Source: Oscillatoriophycideae cyanobacterium NC_groundwater_1537_Pr4_S-0.65um_50_18
GTDB taxonomy: Bacteria > Cyanobacteriota > Cyanobacteriia > Elainellales > Elainellaceae
Assembly (NCBI GenBank): GCA_016208305.1
Contig: JACQYI010000060.1
Span: forward strand, 160,888-224,887
Length of the DNA: 64,000 bases
Direction: 5' to 3'
The notes beneath the pieces are model-generated. The model was not told where the DNA came from, searched no databases, and saw only the letters and a list, made by a program, of their open reading frames with translations. Numbering within the stretch: the first letter of the stretch is position 1; each line of letters opens with the position of its first letter. Positions 52,908-63,258 of the stretch are shown one piece after another. A program made the translations under genes and the position numbers.

Positions 52908-54290
52908 ATGATTGGAGATAAGCCAAAAACAAGGTATCCGGTGCTGTCTGGGGTGCCAGTTCAGCGCAAGAGAAATGTTTCCAAGGCGCAAGAGGCCATC
53001 TATCAACATCTGCTGGAAATGGTGAAAGTCCGATCGCCCGAAGAGGTTCTGGCGGAATTCAAAGGGCTGTTTATCCACCATACTGACACTGCCAGCGCAG
53101 GTTCACTGACGTACCTGTTTGAAATCGTTTTTTCTAATCAAGAGGCAGAATTTAGAAATACCCTGAAGCGATCGTGCTACATCTTAATCAATAACTGGGA
53201 AATCACGCGCAACTTCAAATCTATTCAATCGTTGATTAATCTATTCTCAGATTCAATTCTGCATCGACCTACGATTTCTCCAACTCTGAAACGGCTACGT
53301 GGATGGTTGCGTAACTTCATTGATAGTCAAGATTTTCAAGAACTTAAACTCTTTGCCGCACGATATGAGGGCTGTGAGAAGCTACATTGGGCAGAACGCT
53401 ATACTTCTTATCTACTCGTTTCTCAATATGTCAATTTAGAGAATCCCGTTGAGCAACGGCAGGCAGCTCGTAATTTATCTAAAAAACTCAAGGAACAGTT
53501 CAAATTTGACCTAGCTATGTATACAGCTAGGTCACAATGTAGTCAGATGAAGAGTCAGATGAAGCGATCGCCCAAAAACCCGACGGGTTTGGGAGATGAG
53601 GTGCTACGCTTGATCAGACGAATTGTGGCTAGACGAGGCTTTTTCAGCTACCCCAATCTTGCTCATATCTTTCTTAGTCAGATTACAAACCTAACCTATT
53701 CTGAGTTCAAGAGAAGCTTACTGGCATACTTAGTATTCTCTATCGAAAATCAAGAATTTGTCGAACAGTTTCAAAAGCATCTCACTGAAAAGCTCCAAGG
53801 ACTTTACAGTGATCACGATGACCAAACAGTAGACAATGCGCTGCTGCTGAGAACAACCAATCGACTGATTGAGGCGCTGACAACTGAAGATCATGAGTCG
53901 CCTTCACCGCTGTTTGTAAGGCTGCTCTCTTCAGAGAATTCGATCGCTCTGGTTACGGTTTTGCTGAAGCTAATTTTGATCTGTCCCCATGCGCGCACTT
54001 ATTTAGAGGTGCAGATTGCTAAGCTCATTCGCTGCTACGAAAAATATCCTGAAGAAGACTGTCGCTGGGTGATTCATTTCTTTGAAATCTTCAACATCAC
54101 CATGACTATTTTTACGGAAAACGTAGACTATAACTTAATCATGATGCCGACGACGGCCTCTAGCGCTTCTAATAACTCTTCCGAATTGAGTGCCGTCACC
54201 TACCGTATTTTTTCACAGGCGCGTGTCGGGCGATCGCCCAATGCGCTCAAACTCCTTGACCCTCAGCTCAACTCAGATATTGCGACTTAA
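52908..54290 (+). CDS. Large cytosolic protein of unknown function
   Basis: 460 residues from ATG 52908 (MIGDKPKTRYPVLSG); a TTG at 52851 would lengthen it. All-helical in appearance, rich in Leu/Arg, with no signal or membrane segment and no catalytic motif I can name (for instance EVLAEFKGLFIHHTDTASAGSLTYLFEIVFSNQEAEFRNTLKRSCYILINNWE). It resembles conserved cyanobacterial hypothetical proteins. Single gene; a hairpin follows. Function not known. Confidence 0.6.
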   Translation: MIGDKPKTRYPVLSGVPVQRKRNVSKAQEAIYQHLLEMVKVRSPEEVLAEFKGLFIHHTDTASAGSLTYLFEIVFSNQEAEFRNTLKRSCYILINNWEITRNFKSIQSLINLFSDSILHRPTISPTLKRLRGWLRNFIDSQDFQELKLFAARYEGCEKLHWAERYTSYLLVSQYVNLENPVEQRQAARNLSKKLKEQFKFDLAMYTARSQCSQMKSQMKRSPKNPTGLGDEVLRLIRRIVARRGFFSYPNLAHIFLSQITNLTYSEFKRSLLAYLVFSIENQEFVEQFQKHLTEKLQGLYSDHDDQTVDNALLLRTTNRLIEALTTEDHESPSPLFVRLLSSENSIALVTVLLKLILICPHARTYLEVQIAKLIRCYEKYPEEDCRWVIHFFEIFNITMTIFTENVDYNLIMMPTTASSASNNSSELSAVTYRIFSQARVGRSPNALKLLDPQLNSDIAT

Positions 54291-54400
54291 GCCTCGGTGA
54301 ATGGCAAATGAGTTTTGAGTCACATCGGCCATGAAAAACTAAGGCTCTGATTTTCAGGCGTAAAAGCTACTTACAGCGCTTCGCGCTTGGATATGTTTAA

Positions 54401-54445
54401 ATTTTTTATTGTGTGCCGCGCGGAGCGCGGCACACAATAAAAAAT
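54401..54445. terminator. 20-bp-arm hairpin between convergent genes
   Basis: Arms attttttattgtgtgccgcg (54401-54420) and exact complement (54426-54445), loop cggag. Between the large hypothetical gene and msrA. Confidence 0.7.
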
Positions 54446-54552
54446 CTGTGGCTTAAGCAATTAAAAATTGCTGTAAAAACGAGGTTTTAAGCTGACGCGC
54501 AGCCTAAAACCCCGAAAATCAACTTTTTAGAAAATGGGCAAGCATTTGCAAT

Positions 54553-55209
54553 CTACTGCGCTTGAGAGAGTTCTGGTAAGCAGACCTTGGTGCCGCCTAG
54601 CCCACAGTACCCATTGGGATTTTTTGCCAGATACTGCTGATGATAAGCCTCAGCATAGTAGAACTCAGGTGCATCCAAGATTTCTGTTGTGATCTTGCCG
54701 TATCCTGCCGCCGTCAACGCCTGTTGATAAGCAGCTTGCGAAGCTTCTGCGATCGCCTTCTGAGAATCTGAATAGACATAAATGCCTGAGCGGTACTGCG
54801 TGCCTGCATCATTGCCTTGCCGCATACCTTGAGTAGGGTCATGGCTTTCCCAAAACACTTTCAGCAAGGCTTCATAGCTAATGACCTTGGGGTCAAACAC
54901 GACTAGCACAACCTCGTTGTGTCCCGTCATGCCGCTACAAACTTCCTGATAGGTGGGATTGGGAGTCAGACCTGCCGCATAGCCTACCGCAGTGGTGAAC
55001 ACCCCTGCTTGCTGCCAAAACTTCCGCTCTGCACCCCAGAAGCAGCCAAGACCAAAAACAACTTTTTCTGTACCTTCAGGAAAGGGAGGCTGTAGCGGGT
55101 TGCCGTTGACAAAATGTTTCGCAGGAACAGCCATTGCTTCGGCTCTACCCGGTAGCGCTTTGTCCGGTGTAGGCATAGAAGATTTTTTACCAAGACCGAA
55201 TAGCACCAT
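54553..55209 (-). CDS. msrA: Peptide methionine sulfoxide reductase A
   Basis: 218 residues. Repairs the S-epimer of oxidised methionine. Nucleophile C56 in [14 protein letters not shown]; other elements VGYAGGxT-type [59 protein letters not shown], and the C-terminal tail [14 protein letters not shown] with resolving cysteine(s). About 45 extra N-terminal residues are hydrophilic and lack a clear export signal. ATG 55209. Confidence 0.95.
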   Translation of the reverse strand: MVLFGLGKKSSMPTPDKALPGRAEAMAVPAKHFVNGNPLQPPFPEGTEKVVFGLGCFWGAERKFWQQAGVFTTAVGYAAGLTPNPTYQEVCSGMTGHNEVVLVVFDPKVISYEALLKVFWESHDPTQGMRQGNDAGTQYRSGIYVYSDSQKAIAEASQAAYQQALTAAGYGKITTEILDAPEFYYAEAYHQQYLAKNPNGYCGLGGTKVCLPELSQAQ

Positions 55210-55431
55210 ATTTTTGACTCTACCTTAGTTCATTGATCTTCATCATAACGTAGCGCCAGATCTGGCCGAGTTTAGCGATGAAGCCGGACTACCGCAGAAT
55301 TCAAAGGGCAGATCAAAGCTACTCGCTTGGGTTGTGATAGCCTCATACAGCCATAATTCTCATGGCGGCATAAATTAAGGCGGCATGAACAAGGCGGGAT
55401 AAATGAACAACTGGAAGGCTGAGCGAAACCC

Positions 55432-57531
55432 ATGAAATTTCGATCGATGGGTTGGTTAGGGGGAGTGACGATCGCGAGTTTGATGCTTGTGCCAGAACCT
55501 GGGCGATCGCAAATTTTGCCCGATCGCGCTCAAGGAGCAACTGAAACGGCTATTCAGGGCAACTGCGCCACAGCCTGCACCATTACAGGCGGCATTGCGG
55601 CGCAGCGCAACCTCTTCCATAGCTTTCAGACGTTTAATGTCAGAAATGGGGCGATCGTGCAATTTGCCGATCCGGGGGTTCGTCATATCCTCGTGCGGGT
55701 GACGGGTGGCTCACCTTCTGCAATTCGAGGACGGCTGGCAGTGGTGGGTAACGCCGATCTGTTTTTGCTCAACCCCAGCGGCATTGTCTTGGGTGCCAAT
55801 GCCAGCCTCGACCTACGCGGCTCCTTTGTGGCTTCTACGGCAGACAGTATTCGCTTTGGCGATCGCGGTAGCTTTAGCGCTATTCATCCTCAGTCTCCCG
55901 CTTTGCTGACGGTCAACCCCTCAGCCGTTTGGTTTAGTGCAGGGAGTGGCACACTCAAGCATCGCTCTACGGCAGGACTGCGGGTGCTGCCAGGGCAAAA
56001 TCTGCTGCTGCTTGGCGGTGAGGTGCAGATTGAGCGCGGCCAGATTGACTCTCCTGGCAGCCATGTGGATCTGGGTGGATTAGCAAGCGCTGGCGAGGTA
56101 CAGATTGACGATCGCTCTGCAAATTGGCGGCTACGATTTCCGTCTCAGGCGGTCAAAGCCGATGTCAGTTTGAGCGGCGGATTGGTTGAAGTGAGCAGCG
56201 GTAGTCTAGAGGTACAGGCGCGATCGCTCGACCTCAGCGCTGGCTCAACGCTATCTGCTTCTCTCTTCTCTGCTGATGCAGCGGCAGGGGGAGAGACTGC
56301 GGGGAACATCACGCTCAACGTTCAAGATCAGGTTCGCATCACCCATAACAGCGTTCTCTCTAGCGAAACGTTGGGGGCAGGCAATGCCGGAAATATCAGC
56401 ATCCGAGCCGGAAATGCAATCACGGTAAGGCAGGGCAGCACAATTTCAACGGCAACATTGGGCAGCGGCAGCGCTGGACGAATCGAAATTACAACCGGAA
56501 CGCTGCGCTTGGAAGATAATGTGCTGCTCACAGCCAAAACCGCTGCATTGGGTGGGGCAGGGCAAATTGCGATCCGGGCGATCGAGGGCGTGCAGATCAC
56601 AGGATTCTCGACCCTTTCTACATCTGGCAGCTTTAGCAGCACTTCGTTGGGAGATGCAGGCAGCATTACCCTGCAAACCGATCGGTTGACCCTGACAGAT
56701 GGTGGCTCCATTGTCACTAACATTGATGAAACGGGTCGCCAGCAAGGGGAAGGCGGCAATATTGACCTGACGGCACGATCGATTCTTCTCAGCAACCGCA
56801 GCGAAATTTCTGCCCAGACGGCTGCAACCAATGGGGGCAATTTGACGTTTCGAGGCGTCAACTTACTCTGGCTCGATCGCCAGAGCCTTTTGTCAGCCAG
56901 CGCTGGAGCAGTCCGTGGCTCAGGGAACGGTGGCAATATCGCGATCGCGGCTCAGTTTTTGGTGGCCGATCCCTTTGGCAATAGCGACATTACTGCCAAC
57001 GCTGACGCAGGGGACGGGGGGCAGGTGGCGTTTACAGGCCAACAAATTTTTGGCATCGAACCGCGCGATCGCCTCACGCCGCGTAGCGATATCACCGTCA
57101 CTTCTCGGTTTGGCACCTCTGGCACCGTGACGCTCAATCGCTTAGCCCCTGACCCTAGCCGAGGACTGTCTGCTCTGCCAGCCCAGCTCCAAGATGCCTC
57201 TGGTTTGATTGCTCCAAGCTGCCGTCTGTCGAGCCGCAACCGCAGCGAATTGATCATCACAGGTCAGGGAGGGCTGCCCCCAACTCCCGCCGACTTTCGC
57301 GGCAGTGATGCGGCTTTGACCGACTGGGCGATAGGGGATGACGTGGGCGATCGATCCTTGCTGTCGCAACGGGCAGAGCCTGACTTTCCTGCATCCAACG
57401 CCCCGACAGAAGCCAAAAGCTGGGTCGTCACCCCAGAAGGTAAGGTGGTTTTGCTGGCGGGTTCAGGGTTGTTGCCCTCTTTTCCTCATCTCACCTGCCC
57501 GCCGACCTTGCCTGCCTACTCAGCCCAATAG
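55432..57531 (+). CDS. Two-partner secretion exoprotein with filamentous hemagglutinin N-terminal domain
   Basis: 699 residues. Signal peptide (SMGWLGGVTIASLMLVPEPGRS) and a TPS domain: NLFHSFQTFNVRNGAIVQFADPGVRHILVRVTGGSPSAIRGRLAVVGNADLFLLNPSGIVLGANASLDLRGSFVAST (about 62-135). The rest is a repetitive right-handed beta-helix with NI/NISIRAG, GNIT, GGNIDLTARS turns. It should be secreted through a TpsB/Omp85 partner, which is not in the window. Length and plain beta-helix, without an adhesin-type C terminus, are typical of cyanobacterial TPS proteins. ATG 55432. Ends overlap the convergent next gene by 16 bases. Confidence 0.9.
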   Translation: MKFRSMGWLGGVTIASLMLVPEPGRSQILPDRAQGATETAIQGNCATACTITGGIAAQRNLFHSFQTFNVRNGAIVQFADPGVRHILVRVTGGSPSAIRGRLAVVGNADLFLLNPSGIVLGANASLDLRGSFVASTADSIRFGDRGSFSAIHPQSPALLTVNPSAVWFSAGSGTLKHRSTAGLRVLPGQNLLLLGGEVQIERGQIDSPGSHVDLGGLASAGEVQIDDRSANWRLRFPSQAVKADVSLSGGLVEVSSGSLEVQARSLDLSAGSTLSASLFSADAAAGGETAGNITLNVQDQVRITHNSVLSSETLGAGNAGNISIRAGNAITVRQGSTISTATLGSGSAGRIEITTGTLRLEDNVLLTAKTAALGGAGQIAIRAIEGVQITGFSTLSTSGSFSSTSLGDAGSITLQTDRLTLTDGGSIVTNIDETGRQQGEGGNIDLTARSILLSNRSEISAQTAATNGGNLTFRGVNLLWLDRQSLLSASAGAVRGSGNGGNIAIAAQFLVADPFGNSDITANADAGDGGQVAFTGQQIFGIEPRDRLTPRSDITVTSRFGTSGTVTLNRLAPDPSRGLSALPAQLQDASGLIAPSCRLSSRNRSELIITGQGGLPPTPADFRGSDAALTDWAIGDDVGDRSLLSQRAEPDFPASNAPTEAKSWVVTPEGKVVLLAGSGLLPSFPHLTCPPTLPAYSAQ

Positions 57532-57899
57532 TGGGCGGTTAGCACAGTCGATTTAAGCTGCTTGCACTGGTCTAAAAAACGGCCAAACTCACCCGGATGC
57601 TCGTCGTTGTAAGCGGCCAGATTTTCCATCACCCAGCCCAAACTGCCCGATCGCCACAGCATCGCCAAGTACATCCTGACGATCGGGCTTTGCGCCGCTA
57701 AATTCCAATGGACTTCAGAAGTTGCGTGATCGAGCAGCCAGTCAACATAGCTCAACACGGCAAGCAGCTGCTTTTCTTCGGCATCTAGGCTGGGAAACTC
57801 CATCGCATCCCAAAATTGTCCTTTGATGCTCTGCCTGCCCTGCTCTAACGGAGCGACGCTGATACTTTCGATCGCTGCAACCACTTTGTCAACGTTCAT
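57516..57899 (-). CDS. Small protein of unknown function
   Basis: 127 residues from ATG 57899 (MNVDKVVAAIESISVAP). Helical pattern (QLLAVLSYVDWLLDHA; IVRMYLAMLWRSGSLGWVMENLAAYNDEHPGEFGRFLDQCKQLKS) with many Trp and Leu; no signal or membrane helix is clear. It overlaps the end of the hemagglutinin-like gene by 16 bases in convergent orientation. Family unknown. Confidence 0.55.
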   Translation of the reverse strand: MNVDKVVAAIESISVAPLEQGRQSIKGQFWDAMEFPSLDAEEKQLLAVLSYVDWLLDHATSEVHWNLAAQSPIVRMYLAMLWRSGSLGWVMENLAAYNDEHPGEFGRFLDQCKQLKSTVLTAHYWAE

Positions 57900-58009
57900 C
57901 AAAGTTTCCCATCAAATCATAGGGGTTGATCATAGGCGCTGAGCGTCATCGGGGCTGAGGGCATTGGCTCTTAGGAGTTTCCTCTAAGCGTGCTTTAGAA
58001 CGCTTCTAA

Positions 58010-58173
58010 GAGGATGTTTGAAAAGTCCAACTATGGGTAGCGAAACGTTTCAGATCCCCCTAAATCCCCCTTCAAAAGGGGGACTTTGAATTCATTTCCC
58101 CCCTTTTGAAGGGGGGGCAGGGGGGGATCAACAGGTGCCTAAAATCACAGCCGACCACTTTTCAAACATCCTC
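58010..58173. mobile_element. 164-bp MITE with terminal inverted repeats
   Basis: Ends gaggatgtttgaaaagt (58010-58026) and acttttcaaacatcctc (58157-58173) are perfect inverted repeats of 17 bp, flanked by a 3-bp direct repeat taa (58007-58009, 58174-58176). The interior is a GC-rich hairpin (gatccccctaaatccccc / gggggg...gggatc) seen in many cyanobacterial genomes. No coding capacity, so it would need a transposase in trans. It lies between two minus-strand genes. Confidence 0.85.
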
Positions 58174-58457
58174 TAAGGCTTTGCCCTGACTGACGCGGGT
58201 TTAGGCTCCTATGCCCAATAGCGCTTGTGACCAAACGGCGCTTATAAATAGCGCTTACGAACAATAGTACTACAGTATATCGATCGCTAGGGCACTCATG
58301 CAGGTTTATTTATTCTCTGAGCTTATAAAATCTGAGCCTCTAAAATCTGAGCCTCCAAAAATAATTTCTTGAGTCGAGGCTTTGAAGGTGTGAATCATTG
58401 CGCGGCAGAGGGGTGCAACGATTCACGCCAGAGGTCTAGGTCATAATCTGCCTGAAT

Positions 58458-60113
58458 CTAGAAGTTCGATCGCAGCAAGCGACCAAAGATATTAAAGTTT
58501 TCGTCAATCCAGCGGAGCAAGCTCAAATCATTGGCGATCGATCGGGGTGGGTTTTTCATCAGTGTGTCCTGCTGGAGCAGGCGGGCAAAGTCGATAGTAA
58601 TGGTTCCCTGTCGTTCGGTTTTGCCGTCCGGTTGGTAAAACTTAACGCCTGCCAGCTGCATCACCTTAATCAGCTCTTGCGCCATAAGGCCATAGCCCAC
58701 CGTTGTAGGATGGACGCCATCTAGGGCAAAAATGCCGCCCTGAGTCCGACCGCTGGCTCCCGATGAGAAAAAGCGAGAATCTACTTCGGGCTTTAGCGCT
58801 TGTAAAGCGGGAGGCAATTCATATCTTCCGCCTACGGCTTCCCACCAAGAAGGGCGAGCCGCTGCCGACTCAGGGGTAATGTAGCGTCGGTAGGCCACCC
58901 GATCGAGTAAGCCGCATAGCTCAAACAGATACCAGTCTTTGCCCTCTAGCCGAGCTGTTCTAACCACCTCTGCGATCGCTTCGTTGTACTGATCGATGGC
59001 GCTATCGATTGCTCTGGCCTCTTGCTCGGTTAAGTGAGGGTGTTTGTTAGCATCAAACGCCTGATCGCTGATCCAGGGCAGGGTGTAAAAGGGATAGTAG
59101 CGAGAGTCTGGGCGAACTTTGCGATCGACGCCGCGGGCATAGGGGGCAATGGTCACATGGGGCACCGTAGAAAAAATGACGTGACGCGCCCGAACTTTCT
59201 TAGCTTCTGCGACAAGGCGATCGAGTTCTGCTTTGAAATGTATGGGTCGCCAAACCGTATACTTATCGTTCTCCTCCATTTCGGTATAGTCATCTCCACT
59301 CCAGGCCACTCGAAAGGTGAGGATGCTGCCCAAAGCGTTGTTTGCGCCAATCATCACAATGAGCGTTTCTATGCCGTCGCCGTCACCCGTTTCTTGATTG
59401 CCTTCGGCTCCTAGGGCGATCGCAGCTTGGATCGGAGACAGCGCTACGCCTTCTGAGTTGCGAGCAGAATTTAGCACACGCAGGGCAGCTCGCTCGTTGT
59501 GATAAGAGGTAATTTGCCCGATCGGATCGGTAATCCGTTCTCCGAGGTCATTCTTGGGCAAATTCTTGTTTAACACGGCCTGGGCATTATCGGCGGTACG
59601 AGATAGCGTGTTGCGTAAATCCCAGCCATAGACCGCTAAATTATGGTTAATTGGGCCTTTGGGATCGGGCGGAATTGAACCAGCTTCACGCTCCCAGAAA
59701 TTTTCAATATTGTTGAGATAATTATTGGCAAAAAGAACGGCTCCCGGAATCTCATACCAGTCTATTTTGTCGCCAAATTTGCTCTCTAGCGATCGCGCCA
59801 AACTTTCTAGATTGAGAGGTAGTCCATCGCCTGGACTCTTGTAGGTAGGGTAGCGAAACTGGCTCTGCCAGCCGAGTTCTTGGGCAATAAGGCTGGGGTA
59901 GGACAAACTTGTATTAAATATTGCAGCACTTTGGAAGCCGTGAGTGAGGGAGTCTCCCAGCGTGACTAAGCGATGGCGGGGGGTGCCTATGCGATCGACA
60001 GTCACCGGGATGCCAAGCGTGGGGTCGGTTTCGGGACGACGAGGCTCTGCTTGAATGATGACATCCGGCGGAGTTTGCACATCTAACATGCGAGGGGTAA
60101 CGGCTTTAAACAT
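58458..60113 (-). CDS. SGNH/GDSL-type hydrolase
   Basis: 551 residues. Block I LVTLGDSLTHGFQSA contains the catalytic S55; block III MIGANNALGS (GxND-like) and block V FALDGVHPTTVGYGLMAQEL with the D-x-x-H pair (DGVHP) are visible. Larger than typical SGNH esterases because of inserts (160-220). No signal peptide, so cytosolic or not exported by a standard route. Substrate unknown. ATG 60113. Confidence 0.85.
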   Translation of the reverse strand: MFKAVTPRMLDVQTPPDVIIQAEPRRPETDPTLGIPVTVDRIGTPRHRLVTLGDSLTHGFQSAAIFNTSLSYPSLIAQELGWQSQFRYPTYKSPGDGLPLNLESLARSLESKFGDKIDWYEIPGAVLFANNYLNNIENFWEREAGSIPPDPKGPINHNLAVYGWDLRNTLSRTADNAQAVLNKNLPKNDLGERITDPIGQITSYHNERAALRVLNSARNSEGVALSPIQAAIALGAEGNQETGDGDGIETLIVMIGANNALGSILTFRVAWSGDDYTEMEENDKYTVWRPIHFKAELDRLVAEAKKVRARHVIFSTVPHVTIAPYARGVDRKVRPDSRYYPFYTLPWISDQAFDANKHPHLTEQEARAIDSAIDQYNEAIAEVVRTARLEGKDWYLFELCGLLDRVAYRRYITPESAAARPSWWEAVGGRYELPPALQALKPEVDSRFFSSGASGRTQGGIFALDGVHPTTVGYGLMAQELIKVMQLAGVKFYQPDGKTERQGTITIDFARLLQQDTLMKNPPRSIANDLSLLRWIDENFNIFGRLLRSNF

Positions 60114-60350
60114 GAAGTTTTACCTCGGTGGGGGTTAGGGGTTGCTTCAAGTTTGACTGATGAAATTCAGGACGGGAAAGAATTTGAGTTTTGTAACGAA
60201 TTTAACGATTTTGGACGCTAATCCGGCGAGCGAAGCGCGCCTCTAGAATCTGGCGTGCGTCATTTCTAAAGAAGTTCAGCGCTTTCCATGCTAGACCCTA
60301 CAAGTTGCGTCAGGATAGAGAGACAGTAACGTAGCGATAGAAACCTGGAC

Positions 60351-62081
60351 ATGATTGAGCATGATGTCGTAATTGTGGGCGGTGGTTTGGCAGGCACACG
60401 CGCAGCCGTCGAGATTGCCAGAACCGACCCAAGCCTCAGCATCGCCGTGGTGGCTAAAACTCACCCCATTCGATCGCACTCGGTTGCAGCCCAAGGCGGC
60501 ATGGCGGCCACACTGAAAAATATTGACCCAGAAGACACCTGGGAAGCCCATGCCTTCGATACGGTAAAAGGCTCTGACTATCTGGCCGATCAAGATGCGG
60601 TAGAAATTCTCACCCGCGAAGCCCCTGACGTGGTGATCGACCTAGAGCATATGGGCGTGCTGTTCTCTCGCTTGCCCGACGGACGCATTGCTCAGCGTGC
60701 CTTTGGCGGACATTCCCACAAGCGCACCTGCTACGCTGCCGATAAAACGGGACATGCCATTCTGCATGAGCTGGTCAACAATCTCCGGCGCTATGGCGTG
60801 CAGATTTACGACGAGTGGTATGTGATGCGGCTGATTTTGGAAGAGGGTCAGGCCAAAGGTCTGGTGATGTATCGCATCCGCGATCGCCGCCTAGAAGTCG
60901 TGCGCGCCAAAGCCATTATGTTCGCCACAGGCGGCTACGGGCGGGTGTACAACACCACCTCTAACGACTATGCCTCTACCGGAGACGGGCTGGCGATGAC
61001 CGCCGTTGCCGGATTGCCCTTAGAAGATATGGAGTTTGTTCAGTTCCACCCTACCGGGCTGTATCCTGTGGGCGTGTTAATCTCCGAAGCCGTGCGGGGC
61101 GAAGGCGCTTACTTGATCAACAGCGAGGGCGATCGCTTTATGGCAACCTATGCCCCCAGCCGCATGGAGCTAGCTCCCCGTGATATTACCTCCCGCGCCA
61201 TCACACTCGAAATTCGGGCGGGTCGTGGTGTCCACAAAGACGGCAGTGCGGGCGGGCCTTTCGTCTACCTTGATTTGCGCCATATGGGCAAAGAGCAGAT
61301 CATGAGTCGGGTGCCTTTTTGCTGGGAAGAAGCCCATCGGCTGGTGGGCATTGATGCTGTAACCGAGCCGATGCCTGTGCGTCCTACGGTTCACTACTCT
61401 ATGGGTGGCATTCCCACCAATACGGATGGACGAGTGCGGAGCGGCATTGGCGATGGGCTAGTGGAAAGCTTCTTTGCGGCTGGAGAAACGGCCTGTGTGT
61501 CAGTGCATGGAGCCAATCGATTAGGCAGCAACTCGCTGTTGGAATGCGTGGTTTACGGCAAGCGTACCGGAGCGGCGATCGCCCAGTATGTGCAAGGCCG
61601 CAAGCTGCCGGATATCAATGAACAGCGCTATCTAACTCAGGCAGAACAGCAAATTCAGGAGCTGATTGATCTGCCGGGGCAGTACCGCATCAATGAAGTG
61701 CGGCAAGCGTTTCAGGACTGCATGACCGACTACTGCGGCGTGTTTCGGACTGAGGCTTTGATGCGGGAAGGATTGGAAAAGCTGCAAGGCATCCGCCAAA
61801 AAGCGCAGCAAATCTACCTCGATGAAAAAGGCACCGTCTGGAATAGCGAACTGGTAGAGGCGCTGGAATTGCAGAGCCTGCTGATCGTGGGTGAAATGAT
61901 TCTCACAGGCGCACTCAACCGCCAGGAAAGCCGAGGGGCGCATTACCGGGAAGATTTCCCCGATCGCAACGATACTGACTTCCTCAAGCACACGATGGCG
62001 TTTTACTCTCCGGCGGGCATCAACATCAACTATCGTCCGGTGTCGCTCACGATGTTTGAGCCGCTAGAGCGCAAGTATTAG
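60351..62081 (+). CDS. sdhA: Succinate dehydrogenase/fumarate reductase flavoprotein subunit
   Basis: 576 residues. FAD-binding [21 protein letters not shown] at the N terminus; H43 in [12 protein letters not shown] is the usual site of covalent FAD attachment; catalytic region [30 protein letters not shown] with R; C-terminal [18 protein letters not shown]. It oxidises succinate in the respiratory chain of the thylakoid or plasma membrane; other subunits are not in the window. ATG 60351. Confidence 0.94.
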   Translation: MIEHDVVIVGGGLAGTRAAVEIARTDPSLSIAVVAKTHPIRSHSVAAQGGMAATLKNIDPEDTWEAHAFDTVKGSDYLADQDAVEILTREAPDVVIDLEHMGVLFSRLPDGRIAQRAFGGHSHKRTCYAADKTGHAILHELVNNLRRYGVQIYDEWYVMRLILEEGQAKGLVMYRIRDRRLEVVRAKAIMFATGGYGRVYNTTSNDYASTGDGLAMTAVAGLPLEDMEFVQFHPTGLYPVGVLISEAVRGEGAYLINSEGDRFMATYAPSRMELAPRDITSRAITLEIRAGRGVHKDGSAGGPFVYLDLRHMGKEQIMSRVPFCWEEAHRLVGIDAVTEPMPVRPTVHYSMGGIPTNTDGRVRSGIGDGLVESFFAAGETACVSVHGANRLGSNSLLECVVYGKRTGAAIAQYVQGRKLPDINEQRYLTQAEQQIQELIDLPGQYRINEVRQAFQDCMTDYCGVFRTEALMREGLEKLQGIRQKAQQIYLDEKGTVWNSELVEALELQSLLIVGEMILTGALNRQESRGAHYREDFPDRNDTDFLKHTMAFYSPAGININYRPVSLTMFEPLERKY

Positions 62082-62125
62082 GAATTTTGGATTCTAGGGG
62101 ATGGTTAAAAAGTCCATCCCCTGAG

Positions 62126-62499
62126 CTAAGGGTTTTCTTGAATGGTTTGCTGCAAATTTTCCAGGAGCGTTTGAAGCTGCTGCCGTTCTTGCTGCGCTTG
62201 TTCTCGCTCTTCTTCCAGGTTTTGCCGCTCAATTTCAAGCTGTTGCAGACGATTTTCGACCTTTGCCAACTGGTTGTCAGCTTTCACAAGCAGTTGGCGC
62301 AAAATCCCCCCAGCGATCTGACCTCTGGATTGGAACCGACTAATCCTCTTGCCAACTGCTCTATCAGTTCGCTGCGACTCACGCCCAGCGACACTGCTTG
62401 TTGGTTGAGAAGTTTCTGCGCGGTCGGAGTCAGACTGATATTGATCCGATCTTTCTTTTCGCCGTACTCCTCTCGGTCTGCTTGCTTGCGCTTGCTCAT
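62126..62499 (-). pseudogene. Frameshifted RHH-coiled-coil protein
   Basis: Starting at ATG 62499 (MSKRKQADREEYGEKKDRINISLTPTAQKLLNQQAVSLGVSRSELIEQLARGLVG) the N-terminal half is a ribbon-helix-helix DNA-binding domain. That frame stops at 62284. The expected coiled coil (ILRQLLVKADNQLAKVENRLQQLEIERQNLEEE) is in another frame to 62126. The switch lies in a run of six C (minus strand six G) at 62306-62311; seven would restore the frame. Either the run has slipped in the genome (pseudogene or assembly error) or expression uses programmed slippage. Confidence 0.6.
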
Positions 62500-62606
62500 T
62501 GCCTAGATTAGTTTCACTCATTACACAACCCTAAATTACTTCACGCGGCTAATTTTGTGTATCCACAATGATGTGATCTCTTTCAATCAATACACAATTT
62601 TACCCG

Positions 62607-62810
62607 ATGAGCGATCGCCCCTACGCCATCATTGCTGCCATGCCGGGATGCAAACCCAGAGCGATTGGACGCAGCAACAACAGAATTGACGCGGACAGCA
62701 TGGTTCGCTTCTTGCAGCGCAAAGTACCCAACGGTTCGTTTTATGTGATTTTTGACCTAGAAGAAACTTGCCTACCCAGCGATCGCCAGCTACAGGTTGA
62801 TGACGCTTAA
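62607..62810 (+). CDS. Small protein of unknown function
   Basis: 67 residues (MSDRPYAIIAAMPGCKPRAIGRSNNRIDADSMVRFLQRKVP). It is divergent from the RHH-coiled-coil gene and may be linked to it. No recognised domain, signal or membrane helix. The sequence looks protein-like (alternating strand and helix) but no strong ribosome binding site is seen. Confidence 0.5.
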   Translation: MSDRPYAIIAAMPGCKPRAIGRSNNRIDADSMVRFLQRKVPNGSFYVIFDLEETCLPSDRQLQVDDA

Positions 62811-63258
62811 CCTACCGTCGACTAGATGTACCGTTTGTTGCGCCATTGGTTATGCCGTTGGTTGTTGCCATCTCATACTCCTGGCTGCTTCTGCCATATC
62901 AACTGCCTATGCCCAACAGCATTTTCCCTGCTATTTCTTTGGCGGCTCGTTCTGCTTCTCTCACATCTAGAAAAGTAACTTCTAGAAAAGCAACTTACGC
63001 TTAAACGATACTTATTAATACTGCAATTTGAGTTACTCGCGCTCAATGGTTAGCAACTCGCTTTGATTGTGGGAAGCGATCGCTTTTGTTCTTAAATGAG
63101 AATCAGAGGGGCGATCGCTACAATCCGACTGATGCAATAGGCGATCACGTCCTCAAATGCGGGGAATCAAGCAGGCGATCGCTCTTATCCTTGTCAGAGT
63201 AGGAATTAGAGGGAATTAAGCTACTATTGAGCTAGTCAACCATTGCTGAGGCGCGATC
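62811..63258. other. Gene-free spacer of about 450 bp
   Basis: Several HIP1 or near-HIP1 sites (gcgatcgc, gcgatcac) and no ORF worth calling. Contains the promoter of the following toxin-antitoxin pair. Confidence 0.4.
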
